Shown here in pieces: positions 1 through 7,553 of a stretch of DNA of 37,910 nt; the stretch's first letter is position 1, and every line of letters starts with the position of its first letter. The translations under genes were made by a program, and so were the position numbers. The DNA comes from an uncultured Verrucomicrobiales bacterium (GTDB lineage Bacteria; Verrucomicrobiota; Verrucomicrobiia; Verrucomicrobiales; DEV007), in the NCBI GenBank assembly GCA_913058215.1, contig CAJXQE010000019.1, positions 1 through 37,910 on the forward strand, written 5' to 3'. Below the pieces are notes generated by a model. It worked only from the letters and a program-made list of their open reading frames with translations. It ran no database searches and had not been told where the DNA came from.

Positions 1-48
1 CGAGATCAGCCTCGGTCTCGTGGGCTCGGAGATGTGTATAAGAGACAG
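1..48. other. Nextera (Tn5) i7 adapter, sequencing artefact
   Basis: Positions 15-48 match the Nextera transposase/read-2 adapter, ending in the 19-bp Tn5 mosaic end AGATGTGTATAAGAGACAG at 30-48. Positions 7-14 (CAGCCTCG) have the form of an i7 index and 1-6 match the end of the P7 primer. The reverse complement of 3-48 is found at the other end of the window. This is library DNA, not genome; genuine sequence starts at 49. Confidence 0.97.
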
Positions 49-546
49 ATGCCAGTCTCCGGGTTTGTCTTTTTGATCGCGGCTTCGAAAAAGAAAATTC
101 ACGCCCGCCTGACCAGCAACTGACTTGAGTCGAAACGCCCAGTTCTGATTGGATGACGAAAACCCTTTGTTGCCGGTGCGTCCTTTGGCAATAATCACAG
201 CCTGTCCATTAAACTTGGTCGGATTGATCATCGCCTCGACCGAAATCGCATCCCCATTGTCAAAATCGAAACGTGATTTCTCACCCTCATCGGGTATGAC
301 CACCCGGTCACCTGCATTGAGACGCAGGGCACGATTCTTCTCACCGAATTTCGGATACTCCGGAGCCGTCGGTCCGCGATCGGTGATCTCTTTGTTTTTC
401 GTTTTTTCAATGGTCGGTTCCTCCCCTTCGGAAAAAGACCAACGGGCAATCGGCTTGGAATCGCTGATGGCCTTTTCAAAAGGTGCCGCAATTGCCGCGA
501 CCGAAAGAAAAGTTAAAGAAAATATAGCTGCGAAAGATCGGTGCAT
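49..546 (-). CDS. LamG/concanavalin-like secreted protein, 3'-truncated at contig end
   Basis: Reading down the minus strand from ATG at 546 gives 166 codons with no stop before the adapter. The N-terminus (MHRSFAAIFSLTFLSVAAIAA) is a clear Sec signal peptide. The following part contains 'ARWSFSEGE', 'GDRVVIPDEGE', 'AISVEAMINPTKFNGQAVIIAKG' in sequence, which is the pattern of a LamG-type jellyroll domain (a W-sF opening strand, then 'iSveaWinp' and 'iiaKG' strands). Such domains bind glycans or sit at the front of large secreted PVC proteins. The rest of the protein is missing, so its overall function cannot be stated. The frame stays open into the adapter. It lies downstream of the esterase gene and in the same direction, so it may be the third gene of that operon. 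Family assignment is by motif reading only. Confidence 0.7.
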
Positions 547-619
547 AACTCTACCGGGAATGTCGACGGCACAGGTGATCCGGGTCAAGTGGCACAAAGG
601 TCCGAATCTGCGTAGAAAA

Positions 620-649
620 AACCACTAATTTGCGCCAATCCGGGCCAAT
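620..649 (-). repeat. three 10-bp phased intergenic repeat units
   Basis: On the minus strand this reads ATTGGCCCGG, ATTGGCGCAA, ATTAGTGGTT, three consecutive imperfect 10-bp units in exact register. It lies between the partial LamG gene (start 546) and the end of the esterase gene (687). A related four-unit array occurs at 2786-2825. The rest of the 140-bp gap shows nothing else recognisable. Confidence 0.5.
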
Positions 650-686
650 GAAACCTTTAGATCCATCGGGCCTGCATCAGTGATTC

Positions 687-1511
687 CTAATCTTTCCCTT
701 CGTCAAGAAACCGGATGGCCTTTTCCATCCACTCCGCCGGAGGAGGCTTGTGCCCGTGGTCGGGAACTTCCAGAATTTGCGCATTGGCAAACCCCTCCTT
801 TTTAAGTCCATTCTCAAAAGCCGCCTGGGTATTCGCCAGATTAAAATCCTTCTCCCCGGTGATGAGAGAATAACGGCACGCTTTCTTCACCATCGGCAGC
901 AATTGCTCATTTGGAATGTAACTGAGCCCGTAGACTTTTCCGTCAGGCGCATTGAGATCCGTGTAGAAATTCACTCCCATGCAACAAATCGTCCCGCTGA
1001 ACATGTCTCCCCAGGCGACTCCGAGCATACTGGCGACCCGGCTTCCTCCGGAAAATCCTGACACGTACACCCGTCGACCATCAATTTTATAGAGTTGCCG
1101 GATATTGTGATTTGCATCGATGGCGAGACGAACCCGATCAAAAATATTTCGTTTGTTGCCGGATTTTTTCGCTCCCACAAAAATGAGTTTGTGTTTCGCA
1201 AGCACAGCCTCCCACTCTTTCGGGATTGCCGGCGAATCCCCGGCATTGATCCAGATAAAGAGACCATGTGGTTCATCAGGCTTGTACCCCTCAGGTAGCA
1301 GAATTTCAAAACTCTCTTTCGTGACATCGTAGGCCGGCGGATCCTCCGCCGCCATTAGCCGGTAGCGCACCCTCACCGGATCCGAAGACTGGGGAGGTGA
1401 TTCCGAAAAGCGGATCTCACTCCGTTTTCCCGGAACAATTTTCGCCGCCTTTTCCTGCGCGAAGGAAACCGTCAGCAATCCCGATAAGAGAAATAGAACA
1501 AAACGAGTCAT
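687..1511 (-). CDS. secreted alpha/beta-hydrolase (esterase/PHB-depolymerase-like)
   Basis: 274 residues with an N-terminal signal peptide (about residues 1-19) and a compact alpha/beta-hydrolase fold. The nucleophile elbow is 'SGFSGGSR' with Ser154 in a GxSxG motif. Candidate acid and base are Asp222 in 'TGEKDFN' and His252 or His254 in 'PDHGHKPP'. This layout is that of the small esterase group related to polyhydroxybutyrate depolymerase and feruloyl/acetyl xylan esterases; the substrate cannot be read from the sequence. The ATG at 1511 overlaps the stop of the upstream gene (ends 1508) by 4 bp, so the two are probably translationally coupled. The neighbours (SGNH-like protein, sialate O-acetylesterase) fit a role in removing ester groups from exported glycans. 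Fold is secure, substrate is unknown. Confidence 0.8.
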   Translation of the reverse strand: MTRFVLFLLSGLLTVSFAQEKAAKIVPGKRSEIRFSESPPQSSDPVRVRYRLMAAEDPPAYDVTKESFEILLPEGYKPDEPHGLFIWINAGDSPAIPKEWEAVLAKHKLIFVGAKKSGNKRNIFDRVRLAIDANHNIRQLYKIDGRRVYVSGFSGGSRVASMLGVAWGDMFSGTICCMGVNFYTDLNAPDGKVYGLSYIPNEQLLPMVKKACRYSLITGEKDFNLANTQAAFENGLKKEGFANAQILEVPDHGHKPPPAEWMEKAIRFLDEGKD

Positions 1512-2707
1512 TTGGATTTTCCTTCCTTCGAAACTCCGGAGAGCGGATGATTCACCACTGCTTCCCAGGCAATTTTTCGAAACATTTGATCCAGCTCCGG
1601 ACTCGGAAAATCAGAGCTGCCGCGCCGCGGGATTGGTACCTCGATTTGTTCCGGCGACTTTCCGTAAAGAGTCGCGTAAAACACATAGCCTTCCAGCCAT
1701 TCAAAACCCGGCCCGAGATGCCCCAACTGATCCCGCCACAGCGAACGTTCTTTTCCGCCAATCACTTTGTTGATTCCCTCTACTCCCGGCAACTCACCTC
1801 GCAAGTAGTGCTTCGCCGCCAGCCACATGGCATCAGAGGTCGGGAGAATAAAAACCTTCTCCGGATACTTTTCCCGCAGCGTCGTGACGAGTCCCGCATA
1901 GAGATCATGCTTCTCCTTCCCGATTTTGTCGAAAATCTCTTCAGTAAAGTAGCTCTCTGTTTCCGGAACCGTCTCCAACTGATACAACTGAGGCCAAGCA
2001 TCGGAGAGATAGAATTTCATCTCCGGATTGTATTTCAGGCAAAAGTCGATCCAGCAGGAATAGTATTCCGGCCGGTCATTGAAATAGGGCCCCCACATCA
2101 TCGCATCCCATTTCGCATTGGAGATCGAAGCCAGCAGCTTGGGGACTGGCTTTTTGTCGAACTGAAAAATACCGTTTTCCTGCTCCCATTTGTATCGGGC
2201 ACTGCCCGTGACTCCTCCGCCGGTATGGGTGTAGAGCCCTTGATTCAATCCGGCAGCTTCGCAGATTTTCGGAAGAGTCCCGTAACCTGGCGCCATAAAA
2301 CTGTGCCCCGTTCCGACGATTCGAAGTGCGGAGTCGGTCGGTTTTTCAAAGGAGGCGACCGCAGGTTTTCTACCAGCCATCGTGGCAAAGATCGCCTTGA
2401 TTTCTTCGGGACTTTTGTAAGCGACGGAATGTTCGGGAAATTTTTCAGCATCCCATCCCGGATCGACTTTAAATGTCACCGGGGCACCCCTTTTTCGCCC
2501 TGGTTTACTTTTGCCCTTTCCTTTAGCCCCGAACATTTTGTCGCGAAAAGCTACGGCTTCTTCTGCACTCAAGGCACCGTTCTTGTTCGTATCGGCGGCA
2601 GGAAAGCGTTTAAGCCATTTGGCGAGTTGTTCCGCTGAAGCTTTATCCTGAGCGAGACCGGGCAGCGCAAATACAAACACTGCCACCAAAAGTGAAAATC
2701 TGATCAT
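1508..2707 (-). CDS. secreted EF-hand protein with SGNH-hydrolase-like domain
   Basis: The frame is open back to 2818, but the ATG at 2707 is chosen because it opens a signal peptide (MIRFSLLVAVFVFALPGLAQ) and because the upstream stretch covers the phased repeat at 2786-2825. The mature protein (399 aa in all) starts with one canonical EF-hand loop, 'DTNKNGALSAEE', followed by a basic linker (KGKGKSKPGRKRG). The main domain starts at 'IVGTGHSF' and ends with 'RDQLGHLGPGFEWLEGYVFY', which resembles the first block and the terminal Asp/His block of SGNH hydrolases. The Asp-His spacing is one residue longer than the usual DxxH, so catalytic activity is uncertain. It is coupled to the downstream esterase gene by a 4-bp overlap. 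Function is probably carbohydrate ester hydrolysis, by inference only. Confidence 0.65.
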   Translation of the reverse strand: MIRFSLLVAVFVFALPGLAQDKASAEQLAKWLKRFPAADTNKNGALSAEEAVAFRDKMFGAKGKGKSKPGRKRGAPVTFKVDPGWDAEKFPEHSVAYKSPEEIKAIFATMAGRKPAVASFEKPTDSALRIVGTGHSFMAPGYGTLPKICEAAGLNQGLYTHTGGGVTGSARYKWEQENGIFQFDKKPVPKLLASISNAKWDAMMWGPYFNDRPEYYSCWIDFCLKYNPEMKFYLSDAWPQLYQLETVPETESYFTEEIFDKIGKEKHDLYAGLVTTLREKYPEKVFILPTSDAMWLAAKHYLRGELPGVEGINKVIGGKERSLWRDQLGHLGPGFEWLEGYVFYATLYGKSPEQIEVPIPRRGSSDFPSPELDQMFRKIAWEAVVNHPLSGVSKEGKSK

Positions 2708-2785
2708 GAGGAAACAGTAAGGGGTTTTCGGTGACTGGAACAGTTCATTTTCCCCTCTTCGATTTCGCACGAAACTCCACAAATC

Positions 2786-2825
2786 CATCTGTGGGCATTC
2801 GTGGATAATTGTGCTCATCTGTGTA
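2786..2825. repeat. four 10-bp phased intergenic repeat units
   Basis: Plus-strand units CATCTGTGGG, CATTCGTGGA, TAATTGTGCT, CATCTGTGTA follow each other without a gap; all share xAxxxGTGxx. They lie in the 166-bp gap between divergent genes (starts 2707 minus and 2874 plus). A one-helical-turn period in a divergent promoter region could mark protein binding, but such arrays may also be a dispersed non-coding repeat family. Confidence 0.55.
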
Positions 2826-2873
2826 TAGAATTCTTATTCCCTCAAGACTCATCGCGATTCTCTGGCTTCCATC

Positions 2874-4397
2874 ATGATTCTCCGAAACCTAATCATCTCA
2901 CTACTCGTCTGCGCCTTTACACACACCAGTGCAGCACCCCGCTTCGCAAATATCTTCAGTGATCACGCCGTCCTGCAACGAGACACGCAAATCACCATCC
3001 GGGGATTCGATGCTGAACCCGATGCGGAACTGCTCCTCAGAATCGGAGGAAAAGACTTCCCGGTCCAAGTGAATGACGACGGCAGTTGGTCTTCTCTCCT
3101 ACCTCCTGAACCTGCCAACAGCAAGGGGGTCGAGATTGAGCTGATCCAGGACAGCAATCACGCAGCCTCCCTGAAGGGCGTGATCTATGGAGACGTTTGG
3201 CTGGCGGCAGGACAATCCAACATGCAGTTCCAGATAAAAGGCATGCTCAAAGGAATGCCGGAAACATCGAAGTGGGTGAGTGCCGCAAATCTTCCCTCGG
3301 TCCGCTTTCGGCGAATCGGAGATCCTGTCCTCGATGATAGCAATTCAGAAGCGAAGGATCTTTCCACCGCTGACAAATGGATTCCGATGACTCCAGACAG
3401 CGTTTTGAAGTTTTCCGCCGTGGCTGCGACTTTCGCTGCAAAGGTCAATCGGGAGTCTGGAATCCCTATTGGCATCATTGATGTTTCCTGGGGCGGAAAG
3501 CCAATCGAACCATTTATTCCACGCGATTCCTTTTCCACTCCTTTCCTCAAAAAGATAAAGTCACTCGCCGATGGCGAAAAGCTGGAAGAGTTGGCGAAAA
3601 CTCCCGGGGGCGTAATTATTCGTAATCCTCAGGGATATCCGGGCGCGATCTTCAATTCCCGAATGGCTCCCATCAGCAGCGTGGGAGTAAAAGGGTTTCT
3701 CTGGTATCAGGGCGAATCGAATGCCGGCAAAGGCGAAGACCCACGTGAGTATCGACACAAAATGGAAGCTCTGATCACCGCTTGGAGGGCGAAATGGAAG
3801 AACAAAACGCTTCCCTGCTATTTCGTTCAGCTACCCTCCTTTCCGAATGCGAGCGGTTGGATCAGAATGCGGGAGGAGCAACGGCGTTCCCTGGAAATTC
3901 CGAACACCGGAATGGCAGTCACCATCGATATCCGGGGCGACGACATTCATCCGCCTGACAAGATTCCAGTTGGCGAAAGGCTCGCCCGGATTGCGCTTCA
4001 TCAGACCTACGGGGAGAAAGATCTCCCTTACTCGGGACCACTATACGACAGCCACCGAGTCGAAGGGAACGCCATCCGCGTTTCATTTCAACACACTGAC
4101 AATGGACTAATGGTCGCCAACCGTCCCGGCACTGGCCCGGCTCAAAGAACTCCGGACGCTGAATTGAAATGGTTTGAGCTGGCCGGAAAAGATGGAGTCT
4201 GGTATTCCGCCAGCGCGCTGATCGAAGGCAATGAAGTCATCGCCACGAGCGAGCGCGTTCCACAGCCCGTCGAAGTCCGCTATGCCTGCGAAACCAAACC
4301 GCATGACGGAAATCTTTACAACAGTGCAGGGCTCCCGGCTTCTCCATTCTGCAGCAGGCTGGACTGGCTCCCCTGGGAAGACCATGGACAGGAGTAG
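2874..4397 (+). CDS. sialate O-acetylesterase (SASA family)
   Basis: 507 residues, signal peptide about 1-21. The protein shows the hallmark series of this family: 'ADIFSDHAVLQRD'-type opening (here 'ANIFSDHAVLQRD'), the nucleophile block 'WLAAGQSNMQ' with Ser115, the 'WYQGESNAG' block around Glu281, and the C-terminal 'GDDIHPPDKIPVGERLAR' block that supplies His359 and a nearby Asp. Enzymes of this family remove O-acetyl groups from sialic acids or, in environmental PVC and Bacteroidota bacteria, from various acetylated glycans. Length is typical. It should act in the periplasm or outside the cell. It faces away from the SGNH/esterase pair, giving three ester hydrolases in 3.7 kb. Family assignment is secure; the natural substrate may not be sialate. 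Confidence 0.92.
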   Translation: MILRNLIISLLVCAFTHTSAAPRFANIFSDHAVLQRDTQITIRGFDAEPDAELLLRIGGKDFPVQVNDDGSWSSLLPPEPANSKGVEIELIQDSNHAASLKGVIYGDVWLAAGQSNMQFQIKGMLKGMPETSKWVSAANLPSVRFRRIGDPVLDDSNSEAKDLSTADKWIPMTPDSVLKFSAVAATFAAKVNRESGIPIGIIDVSWGGKPIEPFIPRDSFSTPFLKKIKSLADGEKLEELAKTPGGVIIRNPQGYPGAIFNSRMAPISSVGVKGFLWYQGESNAGKGEDPREYRHKMEALITAWRAKWKNKTLPCYFVQLPSFPNASGWIRMREEQRRSLEIPNTGMAVTIDIRGDDIHPPDKIPVGERLARIALHQTYGEKDLPYSGPLYDSHRVEGNAIRVSFQHTDNGLMVANRPGTGPAQRTPDAELKWFELAGKDGVWYSASALIEGNEVIATSERVPQPVEVRYACETKPHDGNLYNSAGLPASPFCSRLDWLPWEDHGQE

Positions 4398-4453
4398 TTT
4401 TAACTTACCCTGACATTAGCGAAATAGACTCCTTCAGGCGAGCCCTCGGCTGG

Positions 4454-5989
4454 TCATTCAATTCCGGCTGAATCGACCAGTTTCGCTGTCACGAAAACCG
4501 TCAAATACCGCGGAAGTCGCTCCGTGGTCACGGTCGCTTTCCCCAATCCGAATAAGCCTTTCTCCTCGATCTTGACTTCAGAATAATCAAGCGTCGTTGA
4601 AAAAACAACGGTGCTCCCGTTGGGTATAGTCACGTCCGTTTCCGATTCGCGAAAAGAAAAGACCGGACTCAGGAATTTGTTTTCAGTCACCACAATTGGT
4701 GCCGCTTTTTTCAAGCCGACCCGTTGCACGAATACCGCTTCATTTCCAAAATTGATGTGCCGGGCAAATTCCAGCACCTTCGATTTCATTTCCAGGCGGA
4801 TATTCCCCTTACCTGCAAGTGTCGGCTCAACCTCCAGAGTAACGCCGGGCATGACTGTTTTAAAATCGACCGGAACCGATGGGGATATGGGAAAGCTACC
4901 TTCTTTCTTTACCTCACTCAGCATCGGCGGATCATAGCGGGTCGGAAAAATAAACTCTCTAACGACTTCGACTTTCGCCGACTGCCCTGAATTGGTTATC
5001 GCCGAAGGCGCCGAAAGAACATCGACCCCTTTCCTCTGCACCAATCTTCGAACTTCCATCTGAAATTCAGAATCGCTCAAGACAGATTTCGTCAATTTCG
5101 GATCAATAACCGACTCGACATATCGGGAAGTAAGGTAAATAAATTTTTCGCCGGGCTGATTTATCTTATTCGGTCCGGGGACCTTCAGACGTTTCGACTC
5201 AATTTGCAGAATCCCGAATGCCGGAGCATCGGACCCTTCGATCTTCTTCAATTGGGTAGCGTGAATAAGCTCCGTATCAAGCAACTCATTCAAACGGGAA
5301 TCGGAGAGAGGGCTTCCAAGCCTAACCGGAACACAAAACGAATCCGGATTTTCCGCCCCACCTGGTTGAAGAGTCGTTTGAATTTCATATTCATCCGAAA
5401 GAAAAATTGGCTCGTGAGAAAAATTCGGCAGCAACTCGATTACTTTCTTCTGATTGCCCACTCCCTTGTGAGTCACTTTGATCGGATCCCCTTTCTCTGC
5501 AAACCCTTCAAGAACCGTGTAGGAAAAGCTCCCACTCAAATGAATCGTTCCATCATTCTTCAGAACAGGCTTCACTTTGAGTACCCCTCCACTGTTCCGT
5601 GCTTCTGTCGTGACGGGACTCTGAGGAATGATGCAAGTCTCAGTCGCCGCCTCCGATACGACGCCGGGTATTGAATACTCACCGGCATCGGATTTCGATT
5701 GAGCCAGGATCGCATCCCGATACTCAACAGGGAAATGGAATTCCCTCCCTTTTTTTAGCTTGGCCCACTTTCCGGACTCCACAACGCTTGAGTATCGCAG
5801 GAGAGGCACTCCCCCGGTTTGTGCTTCCTTTGCGGCTAGAGCACGAAGTTCTTCCTGGGATCGCCACTGCAGCCCCGCATCCTTCACGGGAACCAAAGTC
5901 GCCCGCACTTCCACCAAATCCGCCCCGATTGAATCGCCGCCGCTCAGGACCAATGCCAAAGCGAAAAGCGAAAATACTCCCCTTCTCAT
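4454..5989 (-). CDS. secretin-like protein with two tandem secretin modules
   Basis: 511 residues from the ATG at 5989, which opens a signal peptide (MRRGVFSLFALALVLSGG); the frame extends to 6031 but that start would bury the signal. The C-terminal half carries secretin-family signatures of the GspD/PilQ type: 'VDVLSAPSAITNSGQSAKVEV', 'FIFPTRYDPP', 'PGVTLEVEPTLAGKG', 'SPVFSFRESETDVTIPNGSTVV' and the closing 'RYLTVFVTAKLVDSAG'. The N-terminal half repeats this in order: 'VPLLRYSSVVESGKWAKL', 'REFHFPVEYRD', 'GGVLKVKPVLKNDGTIHL'. The usual N0-N3 domains are absent, as is the 'VPxLGDIPxLGxLF' signature of pore-forming secretins. It is therefore a secretin derivative, perhaps a periplasmic or outer-membrane accessory protein, and need not form a channel. 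It is divergent from the pseudopilin-like gene at 6136. Confidence 0.75.
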   Translation of the reverse strand: MRRGVFSLFALALVLSGGDSIGADLVEVRATLVPVKDAGLQWRSQEELRALAAKEAQTGGVPLLRYSSVVESGKWAKLKKGREFHFPVEYRDAILAQSKSDAGEYSIPGVVSEAATETCIIPQSPVTTEARNSGGVLKVKPVLKNDGTIHLSGSFSYTVLEGFAEKGDPIKVTHKGVGNQKKVIELLPNFSHEPIFLSDEYEIQTTLQPGGAENPDSFCVPVRLGSPLSDSRLNELLDTELIHATQLKKIEGSDAPAFGILQIESKRLKVPGPNKINQPGEKFIYLTSRYVESVIDPKLTKSVLSDSEFQMEVRRLVQRKGVDVLSAPSAITNSGQSAKVEVVREFIFPTRYDPPMLSEVKKEGSFPISPSVPVDFKTVMPGVTLEVEPTLAGKGNIRLEMKSKVLEFARHINFGNEAVFVQRVGLKKAAPIVVTENKFLSPVFSFRESETDVTIPNGSTVVFSTTLDYSEVKIEEKGLFGLGKATVTTERLPRYLTVFVTAKLVDSAGIE

Positions 5990-6078
5990 AATCGAAGAGT
6001 AGCATCTTTCGAACCACCGACTCAAGTCCAATAAGTGGCAGTCTGTGAGTAGGACGATGCAGAACGAAAGGTTAGCCC

Positions 6079-6115
6079 TTATACAGGGTTTAATCGTCGA
6101 CCAAACCCTGTATAA
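6079..6115. promoter_or_regulatory. 13-bp perfect inverted repeat with divergent -10 boxes
   Basis: TTATACAGGGTTT at 6079-6091 is matched by its exact reverse complement at 6103-6115, with an 11-bp spacer. The right arm runs into TATAAT (6111-6116), a consensus -10 box pointing to the gene at 6136. By symmetry the left arm gives TATAAG on the minus strand, pointing to the secretin-like gene (start 5989). No good -35 box is seen on either side, which would suit an activator-dependent or repressed promoter. It is more likely an operator/divergent promoter than a terminator, since it lies between two gene starts. Confidence 0.5.
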
Positions 6116-6135
6116 TCAGATAAGGAAATACCCTC

Positions 6136-6609
6136 ATGAAGCTCTTCTATTTTCTCTTTCTCCTAACGGCCACTTTTGCCGCACCTGATTTCTGCGTCGC
6201 TCAGCAGGAAAAACCCGACCCCACAGAGCTGATCAATAAGGAAGCAATCCAGGACTTGAAAGGACTTCACGCGGCAGCGGTGAAGTACATCAAAGACAAG
6301 GGAAGCTGGCCGCAGTTCCCCAAGGGCATCAAAGATCTCTCGGAAGATAAGTTTTACGGATTCTTCAAGGGAGCCCTGAAGCCTTACGGGGCCACTCCGG
6401 AAATGTGGAAACATTCTGCCGACAAATCCACTGCCGAAGCAAGCTACGTCCCCTCGATGTTCGATGATAAACCCAATACCCCCTATCGATGGAATCAACC
6501 CTGGTTCATTTCCCGGGGAACATTTCCGGGCAACTTTTTGATTCAACCGGACGGATCTGTTTCCAACCTGGAGAATCTTACCGGAAAAATGACTAAAGAA
6601 AATCCGTGA
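6136..6609 (+). CDS. small secreted pseudopilin-like protein
   Basis: 157 residues. A signal peptide (about 1-22, ending 'FCVAQ') replaces the prepilin N-terminal helix; there is no FTLIE-type cleavage site. The next stretch, 'DLKGLHAAAVKYIKDKGSWPQFP', looks like the start of the globular domain of verrucomicrobial pseudopilins (a helix followed by 'y..d.g.wP'). The end, 'NFLIQPDGSVSNLENL', reads like the closing strands of such domains. I do not recognise a named family. If the resemblance holds, this is a soluble pseudopilin derivative made opposite a secretin derivative (4454-5989). Known: such soluble pseudopilin-like domains are common in PVC genomes. Inferred: a link between the two neighbours. 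It stands 34 bp before the isomerase-like gene and may be co-transcribed with it. Confidence 0.6.
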   Translation: MKLFYFLFLLTATFAAPDFCVAQQEKPDPTELINKEAIQDLKGLHAAAVKYIKDKGSWPQFPKGIKDLSEDKFYGFFKGALKPYGATPEMWKHSADKSTAEASYVPSMFDDKPNTPYRWNQPWFISRGTFPGNFLIQPDGSVSNLENLTGKMTKENP

Positions 6610-6643
6610 CTCCGGATTTTTGTTCTCTTAAAAATTCAATCCC

Positions 6644-7546
6644 ATGAAAAGACGCCAGGCCTTAAGACAGATCACTCTCGGAACCGGAGCTATTGCCACC
6701 GCTCCGTTTGCCACGAATTTCAGCTCTGTTGCTGCTGACAGTGAGCCATGGCTGAAATTTGCGGTGCAACAATACAGCTTCAACCGTCAACTCAAGGACG
6801 GCAGCCTCAAAGTCATCGACTACCCGAAGACCGTCGTCGAAGGCACCGGAATCAAGGCACTCGAATACTACAATGGTCACATCGAGGACAAAGCCGGCGA
6901 CACCGCTCTTTTCAAGGAGCTCCGGAAAAGGACGGACGACCTCGGTGCAGTCAACACCATGATGCTCTGCCGCAGCAAACCCGCTCTCGATTCTCCAGAA
7001 GCTGCCACACGCGCCGCCGCCGTGGAAGGCTATCGTCCGTGGATGGAAGCCATGAAAATTCTCGGTGGCTCCTGTATCCGGGTTGATGTCCGCTCGCCCG
7101 GCGATCCGGAGGAACAGAAGAAACATGCCGTCGCCGGATTGAAGGCTCTCAGCAAAGTTGCAGCCGATGACTACGCCCTCGACATCCTTGTGGAGAATCA
7201 CGGCAATCATTCCGGAAACGGTCAATGGGTCGCCGGGGTGATGAAAGCCGTCGCCATGGAAAACTGCGGTACGCTTCCGGATTTTCAAAATTTCTCCGAC
7301 TACGATCCCTACAAAGGCGTCGAGGAAATGATGCCCTGGGCAAAGATCGTCTGCGCGAAGTCCAAGGGGTTTGACGAGAAAGGTAACGAAGTCAATGTCG
7401 ACTACCGCCGCATGTTGAAGATCGTGAAAGCGAGCGGGTTCAAAGGCTACATCGGTATCGAATTCGAAGGACACGAAATCTCGCCGGTGGAGGGGATCAA
7501 CAAGACCAAAGAGTTGATCGAAACGGTGATGGCCGAGTTGGGCTAA
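6644..7546 (+). CDS. Tat-exported sugar phosphate isomerase/epimerase-like TIM barrel
   Basis: 300 residues of the xylose-isomerase-like TIM-barrel/AP endonuclease 2 superfamily. The N-terminus has twin arginines (Arg3-Arg4 in 'MKRRQALRQ') followed by a hydrophobic stretch to about residue 31, as in Tat signal peptides, common for this family in PVC bacteria. Metal-site-like blocks typical of the family are visible: 'DILVENHG' (Glu, His), 'LPDFQNFSDYDPY' (Asp), 'WAKIVCAKSKGFDEKGN' and the final 'GYIGIEFEG' (Glu). Members isomerise or epimerise sugars or sugar acids such as inosose and keto-sugars; the substrate here is unknown. It is probably periplasmic and metal-dependent. It follows the pseudopilin-like gene by 34 bp and ends 7 bp before a convergent gene. 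Confidence 0.85.
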   Translation: MKRRQALRQITLGTGAIATAPFATNFSSVAADSEPWLKFAVQQYSFNRQLKDGSLKVIDYPKTVVEGTGIKALEYYNGHIEDKAGDTALFKELRKRTDDLGAVNTMMLCRSKPALDSPEAATRAAAVEGYRPWMEAMKILGGSCIRVDVRSPGDPEEQKKHAVAGLKALSKVAADDYALDILVENHGNHSGNGQWVAGVMKAVAMENCGTLPDFQNFSDYDPYKGVEEMMPWAKIVCAKSKGFDEKGNEVNVDYRRMLKIVKASGFKGYIGIEFEGHEISPVEGINKTKELIETVMAELG

Positions 7547-7553
7547 AGTTCAC

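Noticed and set aside
149-628. 159-codon plus-strand frame at the left end
   Set aside because: The minus strand carries a signal peptide and LamG-like protein over the same bases, so this is a shadow.
1397-2638. 413-codon open frame on the plus strand
   Set aside because: It is a shadow of the EF-hand/SGNH-like gene and part of the esterase gene, and its translation is low-information basic sequence.
2705-2818. upstream start at 2818 for the SGNH-like protein
   Set aside because: It would place 37 residues before a clear signal peptide and translate the phased repeat array; the ATG at 2707 is better.
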